DNA of 15,241 nucleotides, from assembly GCA_050014835.1 (NCBI GenBank), contig JBEKCO010000040.1, positions 1 to 15,241 on the forward strand, written 5' to 3'. The notes under the pieces were generated by a model that saw nothing but the letters and a program-made list of their open reading frames with translations, made no database searches and was not told the DNA's origin. Within the stretch, counting starts at the first letter, position 1; each line of letters starts with the position of its first letter. The translations under genes were made by a program, and so were the position numbers. Of this stretch, positions 1 to 7,153 are shown one piece after another. Origin of the DNA: Bog-793 sp050014835 (GTDB lineage: Bacteria > Actinomycetota > Acidimicrobiia > Acidimicrobiales > Bog-793).

Positions 1-45
1 GCCCTCGACACCGGTGAGCTCACGAACCTGCACACGTTCAGCCAT
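1..45 (-). CDS. Partial 5' end of a possible IS630-type transposase
   Basis: An ATG at 45 on the minus strand opens a frame running off the left edge, giving 15 residues, MAERVQVRELTGVEG. From memory, IS630-family transposases often begin with a pattern of the type (M)xxRVRxRELTxxEGxxLLRIVRRG, just before their helix-turn-helix domain, and this fits. No strong Shine-Dalgarno precedes the ATG. No terminal inverted repeat could be confirmed in the 70 bases between this start and the cydB stop. With only 15 residues, the call is tentative; it could be another gene start or chance. The opposite strand is also open here, but it continues as an antisense shadow of cydB. Confidence 0.38.
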   Translation of the reverse strand, partial: MAERVQVRELTGVEG

Positions 46-114
46 CTACAAAGTCTGCGCGATCACGGTCGCGAGGTGGTGGACGCGACCCCTCAGACGT
101 TGCCGGTCACGGCA

Positions 115-1164
115 CTAGCTCGCGGCGGCGGTGCCGGGCGTGGCGACCGGGCGGATGATCCTCTGGCGGAACACCCAGTACGTCCAGGCCTGGTAGGCGA
201 GGACGAACGGCGTGAAGCAGGCCGCCGCGATGCTCATGACGATGAGCGTGTTGTGCTGCGAGGCGCTCGCCGCGATGGTGAGGGCGTTGGCGGCCCGGTT
301 GCTCGCCGGCAGCACATCGGGGAACATCCGGCCAAAGACCGCTCCCATCGTCGCGATAATCGCCGTGCCGGTGGCGGCGAACGCCCACCCGTCACGGTGG
401 GCGACGACGAGGGCGATGGCCGTGACCAGGGCGACGACGGCGCCGATGCCGAGGACGAGCGGCAGGACCGGGCTCACGGAGCCCGCGACCGCCGGTCGGC
501 CGGCTTCGGCCACCCAGGCGACGGCACCGCCGAGGAGGCCGACGGCGGCGACGCCGACGACAGCGGCGGCACGCCGGGCACGCCGGGCGACGTCACCGCT
601 CGTCTTCAGGCTGAGGAAGAGCGAGCCGTGGAAGACGAAGACGGCCAGGCTGGCGAGCCCACCGACGATGGCGATCGGGTGGAGCAGCCCGGGCAGCCCC
701 CCGAGGTAGTGGCCCCCCGGTGACAGCGGCAGCCCGTGGACGAGGTCGGTGAAGGCGACCCCCCAGACGACGGCGGGGATGAGGCTGCCGACGAAGTTGG
801 CGGTGTCCCAGGTCCGACGCCAGCTCTGCCGGTCGTCGTGCTGGCGGAACTCGAACGAGACGCCCCGGAAGATGAGGGCGAGCAGCACGAGGAAAAGCGC
901 CAGGTAGAAGCCGCTGAAAAGGCGCGCGTACCAGAGCGGGAACGCCGCGAACATCGCCCCGCCGGCGACGAGGAGCCAGACCTCGTTCCCGTCCCAGACG
1001 GGTCCGACGGCGTTCAGGCACATCCGCCGGTCGGTCTCGTCCCGGACGACGAAGGGCGTGACGACGGCCACGCCGAAATCGAAGCCCTCGAGAAAGAAGT
1101 AGCCGGTCCACAACAGCCCGATGAGGGCGAACCAGGTCGTGTTGAGGTCGGAGAAGGGGTTCAT
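115..1164 (-). CDS. cydB: Cytochrome bd quinol oxidase subunit II (CydB)
   Basis: CydB is the second large membrane subunit of cytochrome bd oxidase, which oxidises quinol and reduces O2 to water with high affinity. It pairs with CydA in the cytoplasmic membrane and stabilises its hemes. The 349-residue protein has the family signatures in order: GYFFLEGFDFG near residues 21-31 with the conserved Asp29, GPVWDGNEVWLLVAGGAMFAAFP around 54-76 with Asp58, and RGVSFEFR near residue 100. The C-terminus has the usual NTLIVM and YQAWTYWVFR segments, and the length is normal. I chose the ATG at 1164 because GAGGAGG lies just upstream and family similarity begins there; the frame extends 18 codons further up, inside cydA. 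It starts 10 bases after the cydA stop, so the two genes form one transcript. No cydC or cydD follows in the window. Confidence 0.96.
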   Translation of the reverse strand: MNPFSDLNTTWFALIGLLWTGYFFLEGFDFGVAVVTPFVVRDETDRRMCLNAVGPVWDGNEVWLLVAGGAMFAAFPLWYARLFSGFYLALFLVLLALIFRGVSFEFRQHDDRQSWRRTWDTANFVGSLIPAVVWGVAFTDLVHGLPLSPGGHYLGGLPGLLHPIAIVGGLASLAVFVFHGSLFLSLKTSGDVARRARRAAAVVGVAAVGLLGGAVAWVAEAGRPAVAGSVSPVLPLVLGIGAVVALVTAIALVVAHRDGWAFAATGTAIIATMGAVFGRMFPDVLPASNRAANALTIAASASQHNTLIVMSIAAACFTPFVLAYQAWTYWVFRQRIIRPVATPGTAAAS

Positions 1165-1174
1165 CTCGTCCTCC

Positions 1175-2557
1175 TCAGTACACGAGGCCCGGCACGAGGG
1201 ACTTCTCGGCGTCGTCACCGGGCTCGTCGAGCGACCGGCGGGCCGAGCGCGTGATCAGCACCGCCTCGATGACGCCGAGGACGGTGTAGACGAGCACGAA
1301 GGCGCCGAGCGTCGTCGCGACGTCGGCGACGGTGACGCTCGAGACGCCCTTCGCCGTCAGCATCACGCCGTAGACGATCCACGGCTGCCGGCCGGCCTCG
1401 GTCATGATCCAGCCGGACGTGTTGGCGATGAACGGCAGGACGATCGCGACCAGCGCGGCTCGCCGGAACCAGACGTTCTCGGTGAGCTTTTTCTTCCTGG
1501 CGAGCCACAGGCCCCAGAGCCCGAGCAGGATGAGGAGCGTGCCGGCGCCGACCATCACCCGGAACGACCAGAAGACGAGCCAGATCATCGGGACGTAGCT
1601 CCCCGAACCGTACTTGGCGACGTCGGCCGCCTGGATGTTGTCGATGCCGGGCACCTGGCCGTTCCAGCTCAGGTCGTCGATCAACGAGAGCACGTGCGGC
1701 ACCCGGATCTGGACGACCGGCTGGTCCGAGAGGTCGGTGATCGTGACGAGCGAGAAGGGTGCGCCGCTCGTCGTGTGGTAAAGACCCTCGGCGGCCGCCA
1801 TCTTCATCGGCTCCTGGGTGTTCATCTCCCGGCCGAGGGAGTCGCCCGCGACGGCGGTGAGTACGACGGAGACGAGCAGGAAGATCGTGGTGAGGTGGGC
1901 CGCGCGCTGGAAGGCCCGGCGGGACTCGGGGTCGTTCCGGTCGCGGTGCGCCCGCCACACGCAGATGCCGAGCGCCACGGCACCCCCGGTGGTGAAGGCC
2001 GCCAGCACGGTGTGCCCGAACGAGGCCCACAGCGTCGGGTTGCCGAGTATCAGCCAGAAGTTCGTGAGCACCGCCTGGCCGTGGACGACCTTGTAGCCGA
2101 CCGGGTGCTGCATCCAGGCGTTGGCGGCCAGGATGAAAAGCACCGAGAGCACGGTGCCCACGGCGACGAGCCAGATCGTGGCGAGGTGCAACCGGGGCGA
2201 GAGGCGTCCCCTGCCGAATATCCACAGGCCGACGAACGTCGATTCCAGGAAGAAGGCGAGGAGCCCCTCGATGGCGAGCGGGGCCCCGAAGATGTTGCCG
2301 ACGAAGACCGAGTATGCGGACCAGTTGAGGCCGAACTGGAATTCGAGGACGATGCCGGTGACGACTCCGACGGCGAGGTTGATGAGGAACAGGCGCCCGA
2401 AGAATCGGCTCATCCGGTCCCAGCCGGGGTCCTTCCGCCGGTAGGCGAGCGTCTGCATGATGGCGACGAGGAAGCTGAGGCCGATCGTCAGGGGCACGAA
2501 GAAGAAGTGGAAGATCGTGACGACGGCGAACTGCCATCGCGCCAAATCCAGCGTCAT
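1175..2557 (-). CDS. cydA: Cytochrome bd quinol oxidase subunit I (CydA)
   Basis: CydA is the heme-bearing subunit of cytochrome bd oxidase; it binds quinol and the three hemes and forms the O2-reduction site. The 460-residue sequence keeps the expected ligands and acids. His17 in FHFFFVPLTIG matches E. coli His19, His182 in FGHTVLAAF matches His186, and Met335 in FWSFRVMVG matches Met393. Glu97, Glu105 and the GRQPW motif with Glu387 are also present, as are LSPRLH (119-124), AWMQHPVG (147-154) and QEPMKMAAAE (248-257) of the quinol loop. The protein is shorter than the E. coli enzyme (about 520 residues), consistent with the short Q-loop class. The ATG at 2557 has a purine-rich GGGGGAGGGG a few bases upstream. 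A candidate promoter lies about 45 bases before it. cydB follows after 10 bases. Confidence 0.96.
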   Translation of the reverse strand: MTLDLARWQFAVVTIFHFFFVPLTIGLSFLVAIMQTLAYRRKDPGWDRMSRFFGRLFLINLAVGVVTGIVLEFQFGLNWSAYSVFVGNIFGAPLAIEGLLAFFLESTFVGLWIFGRGRLSPRLHLATIWLVAVGTVLSVLFILAANAWMQHPVGYKVVHGQAVLTNFWLILGNPTLWASFGHTVLAAFTTGGAVALGICVWRAHRDRNDPESRRAFQRAAHLTTIFLLVSVVLTAVAGDSLGREMNTQEPMKMAAAEGLYHTTSGAPFSLVTITDLSDQPVVQIRVPHVLSLIDDLSWNGQVPGIDNIQAADVAKYGSGSYVPMIWLVFWSFRVMVGAGTLLILLGLWGLWLARKKKLTENVWFRRAALVAIVLPFIANTSGWIMTEAGRQPWIVYGVMLTAKGVSSVTVADVATTLGAFVLVYTVLGVIEAVLITRSARRSLDEPGDDAEKSLVPGLVY

Positions 2558-2601
2558 CGCCCCTCCCCCCGTGGCCAGCTCAGAGCTGACATTAGCGATG
2601 C

Positions 2602-2631
2602 AAAATAGCGGCGCGGCGCGCCGGCTGACAA
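2602..2631 (-). promoter_or_regulatory. Candidate sigma70-like promoter of cydAB
   Basis: On the minus strand, TTGTCA (2631-2626) and TATTTT (2607-2602) are separated by 18 bases. Transcription would start near 2595, giving a leader of about 38 bases before the cydA ATG at 2557. TATTTT is the most AT-rich hexamer of this GC-rich gap. The 18-base spacer is almost pure G/C and carries a GGCGCGCC palindrome. I saw no clear Rex, CRP or FNR site in 2558-2827. Assignment rests on hexamer match and position only. Confidence 0.45.
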
Positions 2632-2827
2632 CAACGGACGTGACGACACCGGGAAGTATTCCGGGCGGTCCCTCCGAGTCCCCCCGGGTGAAGCCGTGCG
2701 CGCCGGCGAGGGGTCGCCCGGGTGGCCCGACCCTGCCCGGGTGTCGCGGGTGAGCCCCTGGCCCGAAGCCCGGTCGCGCCGCCGCGCCGATTGCCGCGCC
2801 GGACAGGTTCTCGGCCGCACCCCGAAT

Positions 2828-4309
2828 TCATTGCCCGAGCGCAGCCGTGCCGGGGAACCGATGGGTCGCCGCGTCGCGGTCGGCCGATCGCCGCACCAAC
2901 CGCTCGTAGTGGGCTCGGATGTCGGCGCGGTCGTTCGGTTCCGACACGGACTCCTCGGCGCCGCGCAAGATCGCGTCGGCCTGGCGCAAGAGCACCCGAC
3001 GCTGTTCGGGGGTCGTCGTCAGGTCGCCGATCGCGACGAGGGCGTCGATCATGCGGAGGATGACCGCCGGCATGCCGCGCGCCGCCTGGCGGACCTTGTC
3101 GAAGGCCCGGTTGACCATCCGGGCGTACGACGGGTCCGTTTCGATGAGCCGGATGCGTCCGTCGCGGTCCCGGTAGACGCCCTCCGCGAGGACGCGTCCC
3201 GAGACGCGGCTAAGGCCCGCCGAGAGCCAGTCGATGCAGGTGATGGCCGTGAACGTGTCGTTGACCGCCGCCGAGAGGGCGCGGATCGCGATCTCGACGA
3301 GTTGGTCGATCGCGAAGACGGGATCCTGCATGAGTGTCCGGTGAGGTCCGGTCACGTGAGCCCGGGCGAGCGCGATCGCGACCTGGTCGGCGGCCTCGGG
3401 TGGCCAGATCGAGGCGAGCGGCCGGCCGGCCACGATGAAGTGCCCGGGGCTGTGGGCGAGGCGGATGACCGAATCGGTCCGGGCCGCGATGTCGACCAGC
3501 TGTCCGTAGCCGACAAATTGCAAATAGCCGCTCACGCTGGCGATGACCGGTGCCCCGTGCTGATCGATGAGGCCGAGGATCTCGGTCACCGATCTTCCGC
3601 TCGCATCCGGCAGCGGGCGCTCGTCCGAGGCGATCTCGGGGAATTCCGCGTCGATCGCGCGCACGAGGTCGGTGGCGATGCTCGCGATGACCTCGGGGAG
3701 CTGGATCGACTTGGAGATGTGGTGGATGAAGTAGATCAGCACCGCCAGGTCGACGAGCACGAGTGCTTCGGAGACGGTGATCGAGAGGTGGGGGACGAAT
3801 GTGCCGTGGGTGACCCGCGTGATCGCCACCAGCGTGAGGATCGAGTAGACGAACGTCGCGACGAAGACGCCGAGTGTCATCTGGTTGCCGACGTCCCGGA
3901 CGAAGTTCCGCATCATGCGGGGCCCGAACTGCTGAGAGGCGAGGGTGAGGGCCACGATGGTGACCGAGAACACGACGCCGACGACGGTGATGATCGCCGC
4001 GGCGATCCCGATGAGCACCTCGCGACCCGTGCCGGCGCCGACCGTCGCGATCCAGAACGGCAACGCCAGGTGCTTGTGGTAGACGGCCAAGTCGATCTCG
4101 AGCGTGGCCACGAACAACAGGCCCGCGACGAGCACGAGGACGGTCGGCACGAACCAGAAGGTCGTCCGGAGCGCCTCCCACCGCCAGCTCGGCAGCCTGC
4201 CCCGCCCGCTCCGCCCGCGCACCTCGGGAGGCGAGGCGACCGGTAGTTCAGTTCCGGACATCGGATGTGGCGCGCGAAGAAGCGGTGGACGAGACCTGCT
4301 CGACGGCAC
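2828..4309 (-). CDS. DUF2254 family integral membrane protein
   Basis: This is a predicted inner-membrane protein of the DUF2254 family, whose function is unknown. Hydrophobic helices lie at about residues 51-70, 98-125, 145-165 and 180-197. The family hallmark spans about 106-140: VVGVVFSVTIVALTLASQQFGPRMMRNFVRD. It is followed by LIYFIHHISKSIQ near 191-203. The C-terminal 290 residues are soluble-like, with a region around YLQFVGYGQLVDIA and AHSPGHFI that is typical of the family. The start is uncertain. A GTG at 4309 gives 493 residues with only a weak upstream AGGTG; an ATG at 4261 would give 477 residues but has no visible Shine-Dalgarno. Either leaves the core intact. The cydAB unit follows 270 bases downstream on the same strand, but cydA has its own candidate promoter, so a shared transcript is not implied. 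Confidence 0.88.
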   Translation of the reverse strand: MPSSRSRPPLLRAPHPMSGTELPVASPPEVRGRSGRGRLPSWRWEALRTTFWFVPTVLVLVAGLLFVATLEIDLAVYHKHLALPFWIATVGAGTGREVLIGIAAAIITVVGVVFSVTIVALTLASQQFGPRMMRNFVRDVGNQMTLGVFVATFVYSILTLVAITRVTHGTFVPHLSITVSEALVLVDLAVLIYFIHHISKSIQLPEVIASIATDLVRAIDAEFPEIASDERPLPDASGRSVTEILGLIDQHGAPVIASVSGYLQFVGYGQLVDIAARTDSVIRLAHSPGHFIVAGRPLASIWPPEAADQVAIALARAHVTGPHRTLMQDPVFAIDQLVEIAIRALSAAVNDTFTAITCIDWLSAGLSRVSGRVLAEGVYRDRDGRIRLIETDPSYARMVNRAFDKVRQAARGMPAVILRMIDALVAIGDLTTTPEQRRVLLRQADAILRGAEESVSEPNDRADIRAHYERLVRRSADRDAATHRFPGTAALGQ

Positions 4310-4343
4310 GGCGGCGGTGCACCTGACGACTGGCGACGGTCAC
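4248..4343 (-). CDS. Possible short upstream ORF overlapping the DUF2254 start
   Basis: A GTG at 4343 lies 8 bases after GAGGAAAGG, a better ribosome site than any seen for the DUF2254 gene itself. It opens a 31-residue frame (VTVASRQVHRRRAVEQV...) ending at TGA 4250-4248, overlapping both candidate DUF2254 starts in another frame. It could be a leader peptide that couples translation to the internal ATG at 4261, or a chance frame. The composition is Arg-rich and gives no family signal. Only the Shine-Dalgarno and position support it. Confidence 0.18.
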   Translation of the reverse strand: MTVASRQVHRRRAVEQVSSTASSRATSDVRN

Positions 4344-4477
4344 TGGAGCGGTCCTTTCCTCGCCGACCAGGCTTCCCGGCACACCTGTCGCCCACGCGCG
4401 ACGTGACAGACTTTAGTTCCGCCCGTGTCGCGTCCGGTTCTGGCGCCGCGTCGCGGTTCGCCAGCGGCGAGGAAGAC

Positions 4478-5320
4478 TTATTCCTCGAAGCTCAGGACGA
4501 GCCGGTCCTCGAGCGGTGTGTAGCCGATCTTCTGGTAGATGTCGTTCGACGTCGGGTTGTCGAGGTCGGTGAAGAGGACCGTCGACGCCGAGTCCGTGTC
4601 AAGCGCATGCTGGGAGCACGACGCGGTGGCCGCCGCGCCGTACCCGAACCGGCGATGCTCCAGTGGCGTGTAGACGGGTCCGATCCGTGAGACGCCCGCG
4701 GCGGGCTGATGGCGCGCGGCGAGCGAGGCGGGCGCGCCGTCCGCGTCCTCCCAGAGCCAGGCGAGTCCGGCCGCGACCCGTTCCCGCACGAACGGGCGCG
4801 CGTCGATCGGCCGGTCGTGCAACTCCCGGCCGAACGCCCCGTACCAGTTGACGATGAGGTCAATCTCGTCCTCGCGGGCCAGCCGGGCGCGACCCGCCGG
4901 GGCCGGTTCCGGACCGACGATGCGTGTCGCGCCGTAGAGGCGCATCCGCCGCGTGAGCACGGTCGGCAGGGAGGTGCCGGCGGTCCACAGCTCGGCGAAT
5001 CGGCTCGCCGTGTCGGGAACGCCGTTCACGCCGGGCACCGACGTCCCATCGCGACGCAAGACGGCGACGAGCTCCTCGAGCGTCCCGTCCGGCACGACGT
5101 TCAACAGCATCTCGTAGGGGGGCGTGAGCGAGACGGCCCCGAGTGTCCGGCCACCGTGACTCCACCAGGCGAATGTCGGCTCGTCGCTCGACCAGAACGT
5201 CTCGGTTCGGGCGCTGGTGATCTGGGTGAGCGCGACCGTGTTGAGGTCGGCTCGACTCGTCAGGAGATCCCAGACGTGCTCGGTGTAGAGGTCGATTGAC
5301 TCGGTGACGTGCCAGGCCAT
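4478..5320 (-). CDS. GNAT family N-acetyltransferase
   Basis: A 280-residue cytoplasmic protein with a C-terminal GNAT fold, expected to transfer an acetyl group from acetyl-CoA to an unknown amine. The acetyl-CoA-binding motif is visible as EHRRFGYGAAATA at about 221-233 (the R-x-x-G-x-G/A loop). The preceding strand is SRIGPVYTP (211-219). It is followed by VLFTDLDNPTSNDIYQKIGY at about 248-267, the motif B-like strand and Asn/Tyr helix seen in this actinobacterial GNAT subgroup. The N-terminal 140 residues form a diverged second half, as in tandem or pseudo-tandem GNATs. The ATG at 5320 is kept because it starts the conserved-looking N-terminus, although the Shine-Dalgarno is weak. Both neighbours on the same strand are separated by about 160 bases, so it is probably monocistronic. 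Confidence 0.87.
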   Translation of the reverse strand: MAWHVTESIDLYTEHVWDLLTSRADLNTVALTQITSARTETFWSSDEPTFAWWSHGGRTLGAVSLTPPYEMLLNVVPDGTLEELVAVLRRDGTSVPGVNGVPDTASRFAELWTAGTSLPTVLTRRMRLYGATRIVGPEPAPAGRARLAREDEIDLIVNWYGAFGRELHDRPIDARPFVRERVAAGLAWLWEDADGAPASLAARHQPAAGVSRIGPVYTPLEHRRFGYGAAATASCSQHALDTDSASTVLFTDLDNPTSNDIYQKIGYTPLEDRLVLSFEE

Positions 5321-5479
5321 GTCAGATTCTGTCCGGCCGCTTGTCGTGCCGTCGAGTGGGTCGACGGCCGCGCGAGGGTCGGGCGTCCTCCTCCACGCCG
5401 GCAGCGCGCCGACCTTGTCGGGACGCAGGGATCGGCGCGTCCGGCTGGAAATCCAGGAGCTGACGTAGGCCGAGCTTCG

Positions 5480-5866
5480 CTAGGTGCCCGGTGCGGTCTT
5501 TGCGACGAACCGGTCCGGTTCCTCGAGCGACATGCACAGGTCGACGAGCGCGACAGGTAGGCCCATGACCCGGGCCCGTTGGCGAGGATCAAACCGAATA
5601 ATCACCAGTCCGGAGGCGGCCCCGTTGACGAGCCAGCGACCGCGCCATCCGTGCACGCCGATCCCGCCGACCGGTCCCCGGCTTCGCTGTGCCGACGCGA
5701 TCACGGACCGGGGGACGTCGGCCGAGAACCCCCAGCCCATCTTCACGGTGAGGCGGTCGGCGTCGACGACGACGCGGGAGAAGCGGGGACCGAGGCCCAG
5801 CACGGAAAGCAGCAGCCGGAACGCGCCGTACTTGATGGCGAATTCGTCGCGGACGTGCACGTCCAA
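5480..5866 (-). CDS. Conserved hypothetical protein, about 128 residues, coupled to the nitrilase-like gene
   Basis: The function is not recognised. The protein is a soluble, beta-rich-looking polypeptide. It has a short N-terminal segment (EFAIKYGAFRLLLSVLGLGPRF, residues 8-29), then VVVDADRLTVKMGWGFSADVPRSVI, then GIGVHGWRGRWLVNGAASGLVII, and ends with SLEEPDRFVA. This pattern is familiar from actinobacterial hypothetical proteins of PH-like appearance, but that is recollection, not a search. The reading frame touches the TAG of the upstream C-N hydrolase gene directly. Start candidates are TTG at 5866, immediately after that stop, and GTG at 5860 with ACAGGT about 9 bases upstream. GTG may be the true start, giving 126 residues. 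Abutting genes imply translational coupling with the hydrolase. Confidence 0.7.
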   Translation of the reverse strand: MDVHVRDEFAIKYGAFRLLLSVLGLGPRFSRVVVDADRLTVKMGWGFSADVPRSVIASAQRSRGPVGGIGVHGWRGRWLVNGAASGLVIIRFDPRQRARVMGLPVALVDLCMSLEEPDRFVAKTAPGT

Positions 5867-6622
5867 CTACCTGTCCGCGAGAAACGGATAGCGGGACCGG
5901 ATCTCGACGACACGATCCGGATCGATCTCGGCGACCAGGGTCTCCTCAGCCGATCCCGCTGCGGCCACTACGCCGCCGAACGGCTCGAAGACGACGCTCT
6001 GGCCGAGGTAGGCGCCGCCGCCGCCCTCTCCCACCCGGTTGACGCCGACGACGAAGGCCTGGTTCTCGATCGCCCGCGCCCGGAGCAAATCGGTCCAGTG
6101 GGACTGTCGCTCCGCCGGCCAGTTCGCGACGACCACGTAGCAGTCGGTCCCGGGCGCTGCTTGCCAGAACCAGTCGGCGAAACGGAGGTCGTAGCAGATA
6201 AACGGAGTGAAGCGGACTCCTTCGATCGCGACGGTGACGAGCCTGTCGCCCGCCGCGTAGCGTTCCTTCTCGCCACCAGGTGCGAACGGATGCACCTTGT
6301 CGTAGTACTCGGTCGAACCGTCCGGGGCGGCGAGGAGGAGGCGGTTCCTCGGCTTGAGGGATCCCTCGGTTCGGCACGCGAACGATCCTCCGACCCATAC
6401 GCCGAGCGTGGTCGCCTGTTCGCCGAGGAATGTCGCCGTCGGGCCGTCGACGGGCTCGGCGATCCGAGACGTCGCCATCGAGAACCCGCTGGCGAACATC
6501 TCGGGCAGCAGCACGAGCCGGGCCCCCGCGTCGGCGGCGGCCGCGATTCGATCGGCCAGACGCGCGTGGTTGAGGGGCACGTCCTCCCATGCAACGTCGC
6601 ACTGGACAGCCGCAACCCTCAT
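5867..6622 (-). CDS. Carbon-nitrogen hydrolase, nitrilase superfamily (omega-amidase-like)
   Basis: This cytoplasmic enzyme is predicted to hydrolyse a C-N bond, most likely a small amide such as an omega-amide of a 2-oxo acid. The 251-residue protein shows the Glu-Lys-Cys catalytic triad: Glu41 in LLPEMFASGFS, Lys109 in YYDKVHPFAPGGE and Cys143 in FICYDLRFADWF. The ending DPDRVVEIRSRYPFLADR is characteristic of the YafV/omega-amidase-type group, where the product context is glutamine or methionine-salvage repair. The substrate is inferred from family resemblance only. I chose the ATG at 6622 because GGGGAGG sits 5 bases upstream and the conserved MRVAAVQCDVAW begins there; an ATG at 6652 would add 10 residues with no ribosome site. 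It is followed without a gap by the hypothetical gene ending at 5480 and is divergent from the S4 gene. Confidence 0.92.
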   Translation of the reverse strand: MRVAAVQCDVAWEDVPLNHARLADRIAAAADAGARLVLLPEMFASGFSMATSRIAEPVDGPTATFLGEQATTLGVWVGGSFACRTEGSLKPRNRLLLAAPDGSTEYYDKVHPFAPGGEKERYAAGDRLVTVAIEGVRFTPFICYDLRFADWFWQAAPGTDCYVVVANWPAERQSHWTDLLRARAIENQAFVVGVNRVGEGGGGAYLGQSVVFEPFGGVVAAAGSAEETLVAEIDPDRVVEIRSRYPFLADR

Positions 6623-6732
6623 CCGCGCCTCCCCGGTTCGATCCCCCATCATGGAGCACAGGCCGGGCCGATCGCCGCGCGTCGCCGCTCGACTCCCGCG
6701 CTCACTCCTTCGGGCCGTGCAACGATGCGCGC

Positions 6733-7095
6733 ATGGAGTCGACGAGGATCGACCGCTGGCTCTGGGCGGTGCGGGCTTTCAAGACTCGTACCGAGGCGTC
6801 GGGGGCGTGCCGCGGAGGACACGTGCGTCTCAACGGCGCCAGGGTGAAACCGGCCGCCAGCGTGCGGGTCGGTGACCGTGTGACGACCCGGACCCGGGGG
6901 AGGGAGCGGATCCTCGAAGTCGCGACCGTGATCGACAAGCGGGTCGGGGCGCCGATCGCCGCGTCCTGCTATGTGGACCACACCCCGGCTGCGCCCCCGG
7001 AGGACGCCGGGCCGGTGGCATTCGTCCGGGACCCGGCGGCGGGGCGTCCGACGAAGCGGGACCGCCGTCGGCTGGACCGCGTGCGGGGACGCTGA
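6733..7095 (+). CDS. S4-domain RNA-binding protein (Hsp15-like)
   Basis: A 120-residue basic protein with an N-terminal S4 RNA-binding domain. RIDRWLWAVRAFKTRTEASGACRGGHVRLNGARVKPAASVRVGDRV, at about residues 5-50, is the classical S4 helix-loop-strand pattern. It is followed by a strand region ending in DKRVGAPIAASCYVDHTP, as in the Hsp15/HslR group. E. coli Hsp15 binds free 50S subunits carrying stalled nascent chains and helps recycle them; assigning the same role here is inference. The C-terminal GRPTKRDRRRLDRVRGR tail is strongly basic, as is common in the family. The ATG at 6733 begins the domain directly and no stronger upstream start is seen, although the Shine-Dalgarno is poor. It is divergent from the C-N hydrolase gene across 110 bases. 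Confidence 0.88.
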   Translation: MESTRIDRWLWAVRAFKTRTEASGACRGGHVRLNGARVKPAASVRVGDRVTTRTRGRERILEVATVIDKRVGAPIAASCYVDHTPAAPPEDAGPVAFVRDPAAGRPTKRDRRRLDRVRGR

Positions 7096-7153
7096 CCGCT
7101 CGCGGAATCTGCCGGGGACGAAGCGGGCGAACGGTTCGGAGCCCGGTCGGATT

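Noticed and set aside
1121..2608. Long plus-strand open frame (495 codons) antisense to cydA
   Set aside because: It is Asp/Glu/Arg/Gly-rich low-complexity sequence, the usual shadow of a GC-rich gene; the minus strand encodes a complete CydA with all heme ligands.
2696..4246. Long plus-strand open frame (516 codons) antisense to the DUF2254 gene
   Set aside because: Highly charged composition without hydrophobic core or motifs; the opposite strand carries clear DUF2254 signatures.
5322..5537. Minus-strand frame containing LAKLGLRQLLDFQPDAP between the GNAT and hypothetical genes
   Set aside because: A short protein-like stretch only; the rest is Arg-rich, there is no ribosome site, and it overlaps the hypothetical gene.
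5579..6847. Plus-strand frame of 422 codons across the C-N hydrolase and S4 genes
   Set aside because: It crosses two genes with intact catalytic or binding motifs in other frames and has shadow-like composition.
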